Source of the DNA: VMCP01 sp965659745
GTDB taxonomy: Bacteria > Bacteroidota > Bacteroidia > NS11-12g > UBA955
NCBI GenBank assembly: GCA_965659745.1
Contig: CBFHXF010000001.1
Coordinates: 1-64,000 of the forward strand
DNA: 64,000 nucleotides
Direction: 5' to 3'
Shown here: positions 53,997-61,849 of the stretch, in pieces
Position numbering within the stretch: the first letter of the stretch is position 1
How the letters are laid out: each line of letters begins with the position of its first letter
Translations under genes and position numbers: made by a program
Notes under the pieces: generated by a model
Databases searched by the model: none
Told to the model about the DNA's origin: nothing
What the model saw: the letters and a program-made list of their open reading frames with translations, nothing else

Positions 53997-55067
53997 ATGA
54001 GAGCAGAATCAAAAAACTTTTTACACGAGTATTTAGACAATGTAAGTCCAACAGGATTCGAATATAGCGGTCAGAAAATCTGGTTAGACTATCTCAAACC
54101 GTATATTGATGAAAGTTTTGTTGATACTTATGGAACTGCCGTAGGGGTTATCAATCCAGGTAAACCATACAAAGTAGTTATTGAAGCGCATGCGGATGAA
54201 ATTAGTTGGTTTGTTAATTACATCAGTGACGACGGTTATATTTATGTGATTCGGAATGGAGGTAGTGATTTTCAGATTGCACCGAGCATGCGATGTTTTA
54301 TACACTGTGAAAACGGAGCAAAAGTAAAAGGTGTTTTTGGATGGCCTGCCGTGCATGTAAGACAAGGAAAGGATCCAGAAGTAAAGCCTGAAAATATTTG
54401 TATAGACGTGGGTTGTGCGAATAAAGAAGAAGTTGAAAAATTAGGGATACACGTGGGCGCTGTAGCGGTTTTTGAAGCAGGTTCAGAATGGTTAAACGAC
54501 CAATTCCTAATTGGAAGAGCCTTAGATAACAGAATGGGTGGATTCATGATAGCGGAAGTAGCACGTCATATCAAAGAACAAAAAATCGAACTTCCCTTTA
54601 CCTTGTTTGTAGTAAATAGTGTGCAAGAGGAAATTGGATTGAGAGGTGCAGAAATGATTTCACGCCGCTTAGCTCCTAATGTGGCTATCGTAACCGATGT
54701 TACCCACGATACGTATAGTCCTATGTATAATAAAAAATTACAAGGTGATACCAAATGTGGTAAAGGCCCCGTGGTAACCTATGGTCCTGCAGTTCAGAAT
54801 AATTTGTTGCAATTCATTATCAATACGGCCAATGAATCTAAAATAGACTTCCAAAGAAATGCGGTAAGTCGTTCAACGGGTACCGATACAGATAGTTTTG
54901 CTTATTCAAGTACCGGTGTGGCTTCCGCTTTGATATCACTTCCATTGAAATACATGCACACAACGGTTGAGATGGTTCACAAAGATGATATTGAAGGATG
55001 CATTCAATTGATGCTCGCTAGCATTAAAAATCTGAAAGAAGGACAAACATTTGATTATCATTCATAA
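53997..55067 (+). CDS. M42 family metallo-aminopeptidase
   Basis: 356 residues, the family's normal length. All metal and catalytic residues are visible: His65 and Asp67 in EAHADEIS, Asp177 in RALDNRMGG, Glu211 and Glu212 in VQEEIGLRG, Asp234 in VTDVTHD, and His321 in YMHTTVEMV. M42 enzymes (glutamyl aminopeptidase or endoglucanase M types) form dodecameric tetrahedral shells and trim peptides in the cytoplasm. The next gene begins directly at the base after the stop. Confidence 0.95.
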   Translation: MRAESKNFLHEYLDNVSPTGFEYSGQKIWLDYLKPYIDESFVDTYGTAVGVINPGKPYKVVIEAHADEISWFVNYISDDGYIYVIRNGGSDFQIAPSMRCFIHCENGAKVKGVFGWPAVHVRQGKDPEVKPENICIDVGCANKEEVEKLGIHVGAVAVFEAGSEWLNDQFLIGRALDNRMGGFMIAEVARHIKEQKIELPFTLFVVNSVQEEIGLRGAEMISRRLAPNVAIVTDVTHDTYSPMYNKKLQGDTKCGKGPVVTYGPAVQNNLLQFIINTANESKIDFQRNAVSRSTGTDTDSFAYSSTGVASALISLPLKYMHTTVEMVHKDDIEGCIQLMLASIKNLKEGQTFDYHS

Positions 55068-56066
55068 ATGCCCTATAAATCGGATATACCCAAACCCCAA
55101 AAATGGTTTTTATACGGAGTATATCCGATTTTTTGGTTGATCTCTAAATTGCCTTTTGCAGTTCTCTATTCACTCTCCAGTTTTATATATGTTCTAGTAT
55201 ATTATGTATTTGGATATAGAAAAAAGGTGGTGAAGATAAATTTGAAGAAATCCTTTCCTCAAAAAGATGAAAAGGAACTACTCAAAATTGAAAAGGATTT
55301 TTACAAGCATTTGTCCGATTTGTTTGTAGAAATAATAAAAGGATTGAGTATTTCTTCAAAGGACATCAAGAAGCGAATGGTGTATGAAAATCCTGAAATA
55401 TTTCATGATTATCTAAAGCGAAATCAGTCGTGTGTGGTGGTTTTGACGCATTCATGCAATTGGGAATGGATAGCATTGGCTTCTCAACTTTATGTAAGTC
55501 AAACCGTTTTTATCACCTACAAAACACTCAGCAATCCTAATTTTGATTATTTGATGTACAAAATGAGAGGTCGATTTGAAGGAACTCCAGTGCATATGAA
55601 CGAAACATTGCGCGCAATCTCTAAATTGAACTCTCAAAATGAACCCTTTATAGTGGCATTGATTNNNNNNNNNNNNNNNNNNNNNNNNNNNNNNNNNNNN
55701 NNNNNNNNNNNNNNNNNNNNNNNNNNNNNNNNNNNNNNNNNNNNNNNNNNNNNNNNNNNNNNNGGCGATCAAAGTCCATCCAATCTAAATGGAGTACATT
55801 GGGAACAATTTCTGCATCAAGAAACTGCATTTTTAAATGGGCCGGCTAAAATTGCGAATAAGTATCAGATGCCGGTGATTTACCTGGAACAAGAAAAAGT
55901 CAAGCGTGGCTACTATCGGGCAAGATTTACTGAGGTTTTAGAGGCGAATACACTCGAACATTCCGAAATAATGTCAAAATGCATACGGAATATGCAAAAA
56001 GAAATAGAAAAACAGCCTTATACATGGTTGTGGAGCCACAGAAGGTGGAAGCATAGGCGGATATAA
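55068..56066 (+). CDS. Lysophospholipid/lipid A acyltransferase (LpxL/HtrB family), interrupted by an N run
   Basis: The N-terminal half has one membrane anchor (about 20-42) and the block I motif HSCNWEW (HX4E, as in LpxL/HtrB, about residue 127). After the N run come GDQSPSNLNGVHWEQFL (block with the conserved DQ), FLNGPAKIANKYQMPV (FxG) and the C-terminal QPYTWLWSHRRWK. This family transfers secondary acyl chains onto lipid A. The frame continues across the 99 Ns. Without them the protein has 299 residues, the usual length, and VALI would join GDQSP exactly as in homologues. Confidence 0.88.
   Translation: MPYKSDIPKPQKWFLYGVYPIFWLISKLPFAVLYSLSSFIYVLVYYVFGYRKKVVKINLKKSFPQKDEKELLKIEKDFYKHLSDLFVEIIKGLSISSKDIKKRMVYENPEIFHDYLKRNQSCVVVLTHSCNWEWIALASQLYVSQTVFITYKTLSNPNFDYLMYKMRGRFEGTPVHMNETLRAISKLNSQNEPFIVALIXXXXXXXXXXXXXXXXXXXXXXXXXXXXXXXXXGDQSPSNLNGVHWEQFLHQETAFLNGPAKIANKYQMPVIYLEQEKVKRGYYRARFTEVLEANTLEHSEIMSKCIRNMQKEIEKQPYTWLWSHRRWKHRRI
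55665..55763. other. Assembly gap (99 Ns), probably spurious in length
   Basis: A run of 99 undetermined bases inside the LpxL-family gene. It is a multiple of three, and deletion gives a seamless ...ALI-GDQSP... junction. Confidence 0.95.
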
Positions 56067-56088
56067 TTCTGTAATTAAATTCTGTAAT
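56065..56088 (+). repeat. AATTCTGTAAT direct repeat upstream of the ArsR-type gene
   Basis: Two identical 11-mers at 56065-56075 and 56078-56088, separated by two bases, lying over the expected -33 position of the -7 box at 56104-56111. A candidate operator for autoregulation. Confidence 0.5.
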
Positions 56089-56103
56089 AATGCAGTACTA
56101 TCT

Positions 56104-56111
56104 TATATTTG
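56104..56111 (+). promoter_or_regulatory. -7 promoter box of the ArsR-type regulator
   Basis: TATATTTG, perfect TAnnTTTG match, 16 nt before the ATG at 56128. No TTG at -33; TCTG inside the direct repeat is nearest. Confidence 0.55.
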
Positions 56112-56127
56112 CAATAAACGATAAAAT

Positions 56128-56457
56128 ATGAAGAAAAGGGCATCATTCGATTCACAAGTAGATCAGTTGGCACATTTATCAAAAGCTATTGGCCACCCTG
56201 CTCGTATTGCGATTTTATTATTTTTATCTGAAATAGGACCTTCTACGTGTCAAGCCGTTGTAGATAAATTGCCTTATTCACAAAGTACCGTTTCTGGACA
56301 TCTTCAAAAGTTAAAAGATGAAGGATATGTTAAAATGAAATTACACCGCACCTCTTCTATCTACTCAGTTGAAAAAGAAACGATAGTTGAACTGCACAAA
56401 TTGGTACAATCGGTATTTAAATTAGGGCCTGAGAAGAAACAATTGTCGTTGTTCTAA
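56128..56457 (+). CDS. ArsR family winged-helix regulator
   Basis: 109 residues. A single winged helix with the ArsR pattern LAHLSKAIGHPARIAILLFL (helix 1-2) and the recognition helix region LPYSQSTVSGHLQKLKDEGYVKMK. The ELCVCDL-type metal-binding motif of ArsR/SmtB sensors is absent; the equivalent position reads GPSTCQAVV, so metal sensing is doubtful. No obvious target gene is adjacent; the upstream direct repeat suggests autoregulation. Its stop overlaps the convergent DUF1015 gene by 4 bp (CTAA). Confidence 0.88.
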   Translation: MKKRASFDSQVDQLAHLSKAIGHPARIAILLFLSEIGPSTCQAVVDKLPYSQSTVSGHLQKLKDEGYVKMKLHRTSSIYSVEKETIVELHKLVQSVFKLGPEKKQLSLF

Positions 56458-57665
56458 CGATAATCTTCAATTATTAAACCGGTTGGAATTTTCGGCTCAA
56501 TAAATGTTGACTTAGCGGGCATTGTATCTCCTTGGTCTGCAACCATGCGAATTTCGGACATGCTATTGGGAGCAAACAAAAATGCAATGTCAATCTCCTG
56601 GGTATATAATTTTTGAGCGATACTATCTAATGGAGTATCTCCTCGCATGAATGAAAGACGATCTTCGTTGGAAGAATCCTTCAAATCAAAAGTTTTTCTC
56701 AAAATTTCCGTTTCCAAGATACGTACATCTAACTGAGATAAGGCACTCTCTCCTAACATTTGAGGAGACACCTCAATTACACAGCGAATGTCTCTTGTTA
56801 TACATAAAATCTGTCCCTTTTTGAGGTCTTCATAGTTTAAAGAATGTGCAACTTCCCAATGGTGGATTTTTTGGTTATCAAGAAAATCCCACAAGACTTT
56901 AGGATCTACATTAGAAAGCATCCGATAGAAGGGTTTTACCAAAAGGTCATCTTCATCCATAATCAAAGCCATAATTCCCTTCCCGGAGTTAGCCCCATAC
57001 CTTTCAATTAAATATCTCGAAGAGGCAGCACATCTATGGTGACCATCGGCAATATACAATGAATCTACATTTTCAAAAGCATCTTGGACGGTTTTAATAT
57101 CCTCATCTGATCGTAATTTCCATACTCTGTGAATATTGTATAATTCATCTGAAACTTGTAAGTCAGACTCGGATTGGACAATTTCTTTAGCGAGTAATTT
57201 GAGTGTATCGGGTAGTTTTTGACTTAAGAGAACCGGTTCTGCCATCGATTCTAGTGCTGCAATATGTCTAACCAGTCTATTTTCTTTAGAGGTAAGTGTA
57301 TTTTCGTGTTTTTTGATTTTACCCTTTATATAATCCTCCGCATCTACTCCTAAAATCCAACCGCTCAGTTTGATTCCTGAATGGTGGTGTTGTTCGTAGA
57401 AGAACATATTTTTGGGGTGCGTTTTAAGGCACCCCGTTTTTATTAAATGGATTAAATTTTGTCGGCTTTTATCATAAAACTCTTGGGTCTCAGAAATTAG
57501 AGATGCATCGATAAATTGAGGTTTCACTACTCTTAAATAAGAATCTGCTAAAGCTTGTGCTTTAGATTGGAGTACGTCTGCGCTCAATTTTCCGGATCCA
57601 AGAGACGCAACTCTTTGCGCGCTATTTTTCTCCGGTAATAATGTAGAAATAGGGAAAACACGCAT
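56454..57665 (-). CDS. DUF1015 family protein
   Basis: 403 residues. The DUF1015 hallmark is present in VDSLYIADGHHRCAASSRYL (about 205-224), along with KNMFFYEQHHHSG near 85-100 and the final GLIIEDYR. The biochemical function of the family is unknown; the conserved DGHHR resembles ParB/sulfiredoxin-type nucleotide-binding motifs. It follows serA by 9 bp in the order serC-serA-DUF1015, which recurs in Bacteroidota and elsewhere, so a role tied to serine metabolism is plausible but inferred. Confidence 0.9.
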   Translation of the reverse strand: MRVFPISTLLPEKNSAQRVASLGSGKLSADVLQSKAQALADSYLRVVKPQFIDASLISETQEFYDKSRQNLIHLIKTGCLKTHPKNMFFYEQHHHSGIKLSGWILGVDAEDYIKGKIKKHENTLTSKENRLVRHIAALESMAEPVLLSQKLPDTLKLLAKEIVQSESDLQVSDELYNIHRVWKLRSDEDIKTVQDAFENVDSLYIADGHHRCAASSRYLIERYGANSGKGIMALIMDEDDLLVKPFYRMLSNVDPKVLWDFLDNQKIHHWEVAHSLNYEDLKKGQILCITRDIRCVIEVSPQMLGESALSQLDVRILETEILRKTFDLKDSSNEDRLSFMRGDTPLDSIAQKLYTQEIDIAFLFAPNSMSEIRMVADQGDTMPAKSTFIEPKIPTGLIIEDYR

Positions 57666-57674
57666 GCTTATGCT

Positions 57675-58625
57675 TTATTTCACCAAATGATTAATTATCC
57701 TTTCGGCTAATTCAATTCCCACTCTCATTTGAGCTTCAGATGTACTGGCGCCAATATGAGGAGAAAGGGATGCATTTGGCATGGAAAGCATTAAATCATT
57801 TGTTGGAGGTTCGTTCTCGAAAACATCAATCCCCGCAAATGCAATTTGACCTTCTTGCATGGCTTTATTTAGGGCTAATTCGTTAACCACACCTCCACGT
57901 GCACAGTTGATCAAAACGGCGGTCTTTTTCATCATTGAAAGGGATTCCGCATTTATAACCTCTTCGCTTCCGGGGGTATGAATTGAAATGAAATCAGATT
58001 TACCTAAAACAACATCCATGGGCTGTCCTTTAAGTGAAACTTGGAAATTGTGTTGTTTATAAGCCGTATGTAAATCGATGGTGATGTCAAAAGTTCGTGA
58101 TTTATAATCATAAACGATAACTTCCATACCTAAACCCACTGCCATTTTAGCAACCTCCTGTCCTATTCTTCCAAATCCTATAATTCCCATGGTTTTTCCT
58201 TGAAGTTCAAAACCAGCGGAGGCGGTGTTTTTTAGCGACTTGAATTCTGATTGACCATTTATCGGCATTTCGCGATTTGTCAAATGAAGCATTCTGGCTA
58301 CACTGAAAGCATGCGCAAAAACCAATTCAGCTACAGATCGGGAAGATGCGTTTGGGGTATTTACTACGGTTATGCCTTTTTCACCGGCGGCCTTTAAATC
58401 AATATTGTCCAAGCCCACACCTGCACGGGCTATTAATTTAAGATTGCTGGCTTGAATGATATCTGCTTTAACCTTTGTTGCACTTCTCACGATGAGCACA
58501 TCAAATTCTCCAATTCTATGGATCAATTCTTCTTGCGCAATTTTATTGGTAACGACTTCAAATCCGGCGTTCTCCAAAAGTGACTTTCCTGCGGCATCTA
58601 TGCCGTCATTTGCTAAGATTCTCAT
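57675..58625 (-). CDS. serA: D-3-phosphoglycerate dehydrogenase, short form
   Basis: 316 residues. A D-isomer 2-hydroxyacid dehydrogenase with the NAD motif GIIGFGRIGQEVA, catalytic Arg in LINCARGGVVNE, Glu in GIDVFENEPP and His in LSPHIGAST. It lacks the C-terminal ACT domain of longer SerA enzymes, so serine feedback as in E. coli is not expected through that domain. It oxidises 3-phosphoglycerate to 3-phosphohydroxypyruvate, the substrate of SerC encoded directly upstream. Its ATG is followed on the other side by the serC stop with a one-base overlap. A phosphatase SerB is not in this window. Confidence 0.94.
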   Translation of the reverse strand: MRILANDGIDAAGKSLLENAGFEVVTNKIAQEELIHRIGEFDVLIVRSATKVKADIIQASNLKLIARAGVGLDNIDLKAAGEKGITVVNTPNASSRSVAELVFAHAFSVARMLHLTNREMPINGQSEFKSLKNTASAGFELQGKTMGIIGFGRIGQEVAKMAVGLGMEVIVYDYKSRTFDITIDLHTAYKQHNFQVSLKGQPMDVVLGKSDFISIHTPGSEEVINAESLSMMKKTAVLINCARGGVVNELALNKAMQEGQIAFAGIDVFENEPPTNDLMLSMPNASLSPHIGASTSEAQMRVGIELAERIINHLVK

Positions 58626-59698
58626 TAAGCGAAATTTTCAATAATGTTTACTAATGCTTGAACACTCTCAATTGGCAATGCATTGTACAGAGATGCGCGG
58701 TATCCACCCACACTTCTATGTCCTTTTAGCCCACTGATATTTCCTTCTTTACATGCGGCGTCAAATTTGTCGGCTAAATGTTCAAATTCTGCTTTGAAAA
58801 CAAAACACGCATTCATATAACTGCGTGATTCTAATTCAGCCGTCCCTACGAAATAGGGAGAATTATCAATGGCGTTGTAAAGTAGCTCAGCTTTTGCTGT
58901 ATTCCTATCTTCCATACCTGCCACTCCTCCATTGTTCTTTACCCATTCCATGTTGTATTTTGACACCAAAATAGGGAAAACAGGAGGCGTATTATACATG
59001 CTGCCATTTTCTGCATGTACCTTATAACCTAACATAGTTGGAATATGACGATCTGCTACTCTATCGTACATGTCTTTTCTAATAACCACTAAGGTTACTC
59101 CAGCAGGTCCCATATTTTTTTGAGCACCCGCATAAATCATGTGAAACTTACTGTAATCTAATTTTTTGGAGAAAATATCTGAACTCATATCGCAAATCAG
59201 GGGCGCCTCAGTTTGAGGGAATGATTTCATTTGAGTGCCAAAAATCGTGTTATTGCTCGTGCAGTGAAAATAATCTGCATCGCTATCAATTTGGTAATCT
59301 TTTGGGATAAAGTTGAAATTAGAATCTTCGCTGCTAGCTGCAACGACTACTTTACCAAAACCTTTTGCTTCTTTTATTGCTTTTTGGGACCATGTACCGG
59401 TATTCAAATAAGCAGCTTTTTGTTGTAAAAAGTTTTGAGGAACTTGAAAAAATTGAGTAGAAGCACCACCTTGCAAAAACAATACATCATAGTCATCATT
59501 CAAACCTAATAGCTCTTTCACCAAAAGCTGAGCTTGTTCAACCACTTCTACAAAGGGTTTACTTCTGTGGGAAATTTCCAGAACACTTAATCCTGTTCCA
59601 GCAAAGTTTTGAATGTCTTGGGTACTCTTCTCTAAGGCATACTCCGATAAAATCGAGGGTCCTGCCGAAAAATTGTGAATCTTTTTTCCGTTGTTCAT
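58625..59698 (-). CDS. serC: Phosphoserine aminotransferase
   Basis: 357 residues of the class V aminotransferase family. The start HNFSAGPSILSEYALEKS, the FLQGGASTQFFQVPQN loop and the PLP-Lys region MIYAGAQKNMGPAGVTLV are SerC-specific. It converts 3-phosphohydroxypyruvate and glutamate to phosphoserine, and can also serve vitamin B6 synthesis. It is the first gene of serC-serA-DUF1015. A weak -7 box (TAAAATTG on the minus strand, 59708-59715) lies 9 nt upstream, divergent from the next gene. Confidence 0.95.
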   Translation of the reverse strand: MNNGKKIHNFSAGPSILSEYALEKSTQDIQNFAGTGLSVLEISHRSKPFVEVVEQAQLLVKELLGLNDDYDVLFLQGGASTQFFQVPQNFLQQKAAYLNTGTWSQKAIKEAKGFGKVVVAASSEDSNFNFIPKDYQIDSDADYFHCTSNNTIFGTQMKSFPQTEAPLICDMSSDIFSKKLDYSKFHMIYAGAQKNMGPAGVTLVVIRKDMYDRVADRHIPTMLGYKVHAENGSMYNTPPVFPILVSKYNMEWVKNNGGVAGMEDRNTAKAELLYNAIDNSPYFVGTAELESRSYMNACFVFKAEFEHLADKFDAACKEGNISGLKGHRSVGGYRASLYNALPIESVQALVNIIENFA

Positions 59699-59742
59699 AA
59701 ACGCCTACAATTTTACATGTAATATTGTGAGACTCCAAACTC

Positions 59743-60321
59743 ATGATGATAAATCCGTCTTTAGTTTTTGTTATTCTTTTATTGTGGTTGCCCAAAGTGG
59801 TAAAATCACAATATGAAGGACTCGATAGTACGCGAAAGCAAGCCCAAGTAAAAATTGACGAAACCCCATTCGCAGATGAAATTGTAAGTTACCGTTATAA
59901 GGATATTGAATATAGCGGTTTGGATTTTACAGCTTTTGGAAGCGGAGTTTCTTATCTTTTAGAATTATCTCCTTATACTGGGTTTCATTATAACGACAAG
60001 GCATATGTAGCCCTCGGCGTTACCGGTTCTCTATTTTCAGATAATTTAAATGGTGTAATTTCCACTATTGGGGGTGTTTACTCGTTTATTCGGGTACCCA
60101 TCTCAAGCGTTTTTCTACATGTGGAATATAGATATCAAAACTCTATTGTGTCATACAGGCCGCAGGAACGCGAATGGTTTGGAACTCCAATTTTAGGTGG
60201 TGGATATAATAATGACGGCAGATTAGGAATGTATGCACTTGTTGGAGTAGCACTTAATCCCAAATTTGCGTATACCAATTCTTTAGGAGTGCTGATTTAT
60301 AGATTTGGTTTTCGATTCTAA
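59743..60321 (+). CDS. Small outer-membrane beta-barrel protein, unknown function
   Basis: 192 residues. A signal peptide (about 1-22, ending ...KVVKSQ) is followed by a short acidic linker and then alternating hydrophobic strands with aromatic girdles (SYLLELSPYTGFHYN, YVALGVTGSLF, VFLHVEYRYQNS, LGVLIYRFGFRF). It ends in an aromatic-X-Phe, as outer-membrane barrels do; eight strands would fit. No close family is recognised. It is monocistronic and divergent from serC, with a terminator following. Confidence 0.75.
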   Translation: MMINPSLVFVILLLWLPKVVKSQYEGLDSTRKQAQVKIDETPFADEIVSYRYKDIEYSGLDFTAFGSGVSYLLELSPYTGFHYNDKAYVALGVTGSLFSDNLNGVISTIGGVYSFIRVPISSVFLHVEYRYQNSIVSYRPQEREWFGTPILGGGYNNDGRLGMYALVGVALNPKFAYTNSLGVLIYRFGFRF

Positions 60322-60331
60322 CGGGTTAAAC

Positions 60332-60369
60332 AAAAAAGGGTCTGCTTCTGTTAAAGCAAACCCTTTTTT
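60332..60369. terminator. Bidirectional intrinsic terminator before nuoN end
   Basis: Stem AAAAAAGGGTCTGCTT with AAGCAAACCCTTTTTT (one mismatch), 6-nt loop, U-tract on both strands. It lies between the convergent small barrel gene and the complex I operon. Confidence 0.85.
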
Positions 60370-60466
60370 ATTGTTATCTATTTCAGGATAATATCCTAGA
60401 GTTTAAAACTATACCTCAATCTGGCTTCGATAATCTGAACACAAATAGTTATTTATGAGCATTGTA

Positions 60467-61849
60467 TTAGAATATCCAATTTAATGTCATTGGAAGAATT
60501 CCTAACAATACCATAGCAGATAGCACTCCAACCAAGCAGATGTTTTTCCACGAAAATTGAATTGACGGTTGAACGTCTGATTCTGTGCGGAACATAACTC
60601 GGAAAGGTTTGAAGTAATAAGAAATGCTAATAGCAGAACCTACCAATGCCAATAATACTCCCCAAGTAGCCGTGTTAAATGCCGATGAAAATAATTGGTA
60701 TTTGGCGATAAAGCCAATAGTGGAAGGAATACCTGCAACCGTAAAAGTAGCTATTATCATTGCTATAGCATCTAAACGATTGGTGTACACTATGCCCGTA
60801 AATATATTTACCGACTTATCTTCACCCGTAGCATACTTATCAAATAAATAAAACAAAACCGCTGTTCCGAGTCCATAAGAAAGTAGGTAAACACCTAGAA
60901 CTTGAAAGTTTTCTTGTATGGGTTGTAATAAAAACAACAATAAGTAACCGGCATGACTTATACTGGAATAAGCCAACATTCTCTTGTAGGAGTTCTGAAC
61001 CAGAGCGACAATGTTTCCACCTAGCACAGTTATGATTGAAATCGGCAATAACCATGTTGAATACCAATTTTGCATGGGAGCAAAAGCACTCAACAGTTGC
61101 GCGAAAGAAGCAAATCCAGCGATCTTAACAATAATTGCCATGAAAGCAGCAATCCTATTCGGAGATCCTTCATAAACATCAGGACTCCAAAAGTGAAAAG
61201 GAACCGCTGAAACTTTGAATAACAATCCCACTGAAACCAAAATCAAACCGGCTTTTACTAAAATTGGGAATTCACCAAAATGTTCAGAAAATGAAGTTCT
61301 CAAAAGCATTTCATGGAAATATAAAGTTCCAGTCCCCCCGTATAGGAATGCAGCACCTAGTAAAAATATAGCCGTTGAAAATGCACCCATAAGGAAGTAT
61401 TTCAAAGAAGCTTCATTACCATAAAGATCGTCTTTTTCACTACCTGCCAAAACAAACAAAGGAATCGATAGGATTTCAATTCCTAAGAATAAAACTACTA
61501 AATGTTGTGCCCCAATCATCAAAAGGCCACCGCAAACAGAAAACATCATCAGTCCGATAACATCCATCCCTTTGCGATTTACAGCAGGCATAAGATTAAT
61601 TACAATCATAGCCATAACCGTCAAAACTGCCGCAATCACTTGAGCCGTGGGATTAAAAGCAATCATTCCTGCCGGCACCCAACTGAATAAGGCGTCTGTA
61701 GAAATTAGATTCTTTGATTCTGCAAAAATCGCCAATCCCGCGAGTCCTAATATGGAGGCAGATAATGTCTTTAAACTTTTTTCCTCTTTATTGATTCCGG
61801 CAAACAACAATGCCAGTGCTCCAAAAAATACAATACCTATAGCAATCAC
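60467..61849 (-). CDS. nuoN: NADH-quinone oxidoreductase subunit N
   Basis: 460 residues with about 14 membrane helices. Antiporter-like motifs are in place: the TM5 Glu in LFLGIEILSIPLFVLAG (about 120) and the TM8 Lys in QNSYKRMLAYSSISHAGY, with PFHFWSPDVYEGSP between them. It is one of three proton-pumping subunits of complex I. It begins with a 4-bp overlap with nuoM and is the last gene of the operon, as usual. The space between its stop and the terminator (60370-60466) holds no full gene. Confidence 0.96.
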   Translation of the reverse strand: MIAIGIVFFGALALLFAGINKEEKSLKTLSASILGLAGLAIFAESKNLISTDALFSWVPAGMIAFNPTAQVIAAVLTVMAMIVINLMPAVNRKGMDVIGLMMFSVCGGLLMIGAQHLVVLFLGIEILSIPLFVLAGSEKDDLYGNEASLKYFLMGAFSTAIFLLGAAFLYGGTGTLYFHEMLLRTSFSEHFGEFPILVKAGLILVSVGLLFKVSAVPFHFWSPDVYEGSPNRIAAFMAIIVKIAGFASFAQLLSAFAPMQNWYSTWLLPISIITVLGGNIVALVQNSYKRMLAYSSISHAGYLLLFLLQPIQENFQVLGVYLLSYGLGTAVLFYLFDKYATGEDKSVNIFTGIVYTNRLDAIAMIIATFTVAGIPSTIGFIAKYQLFSSAFNTATWGVLLALVGSAISISYYFKPFRVMFRTESDVQPSIQFSWKNICLVGVLSAMVLLGILPMTLNWIF

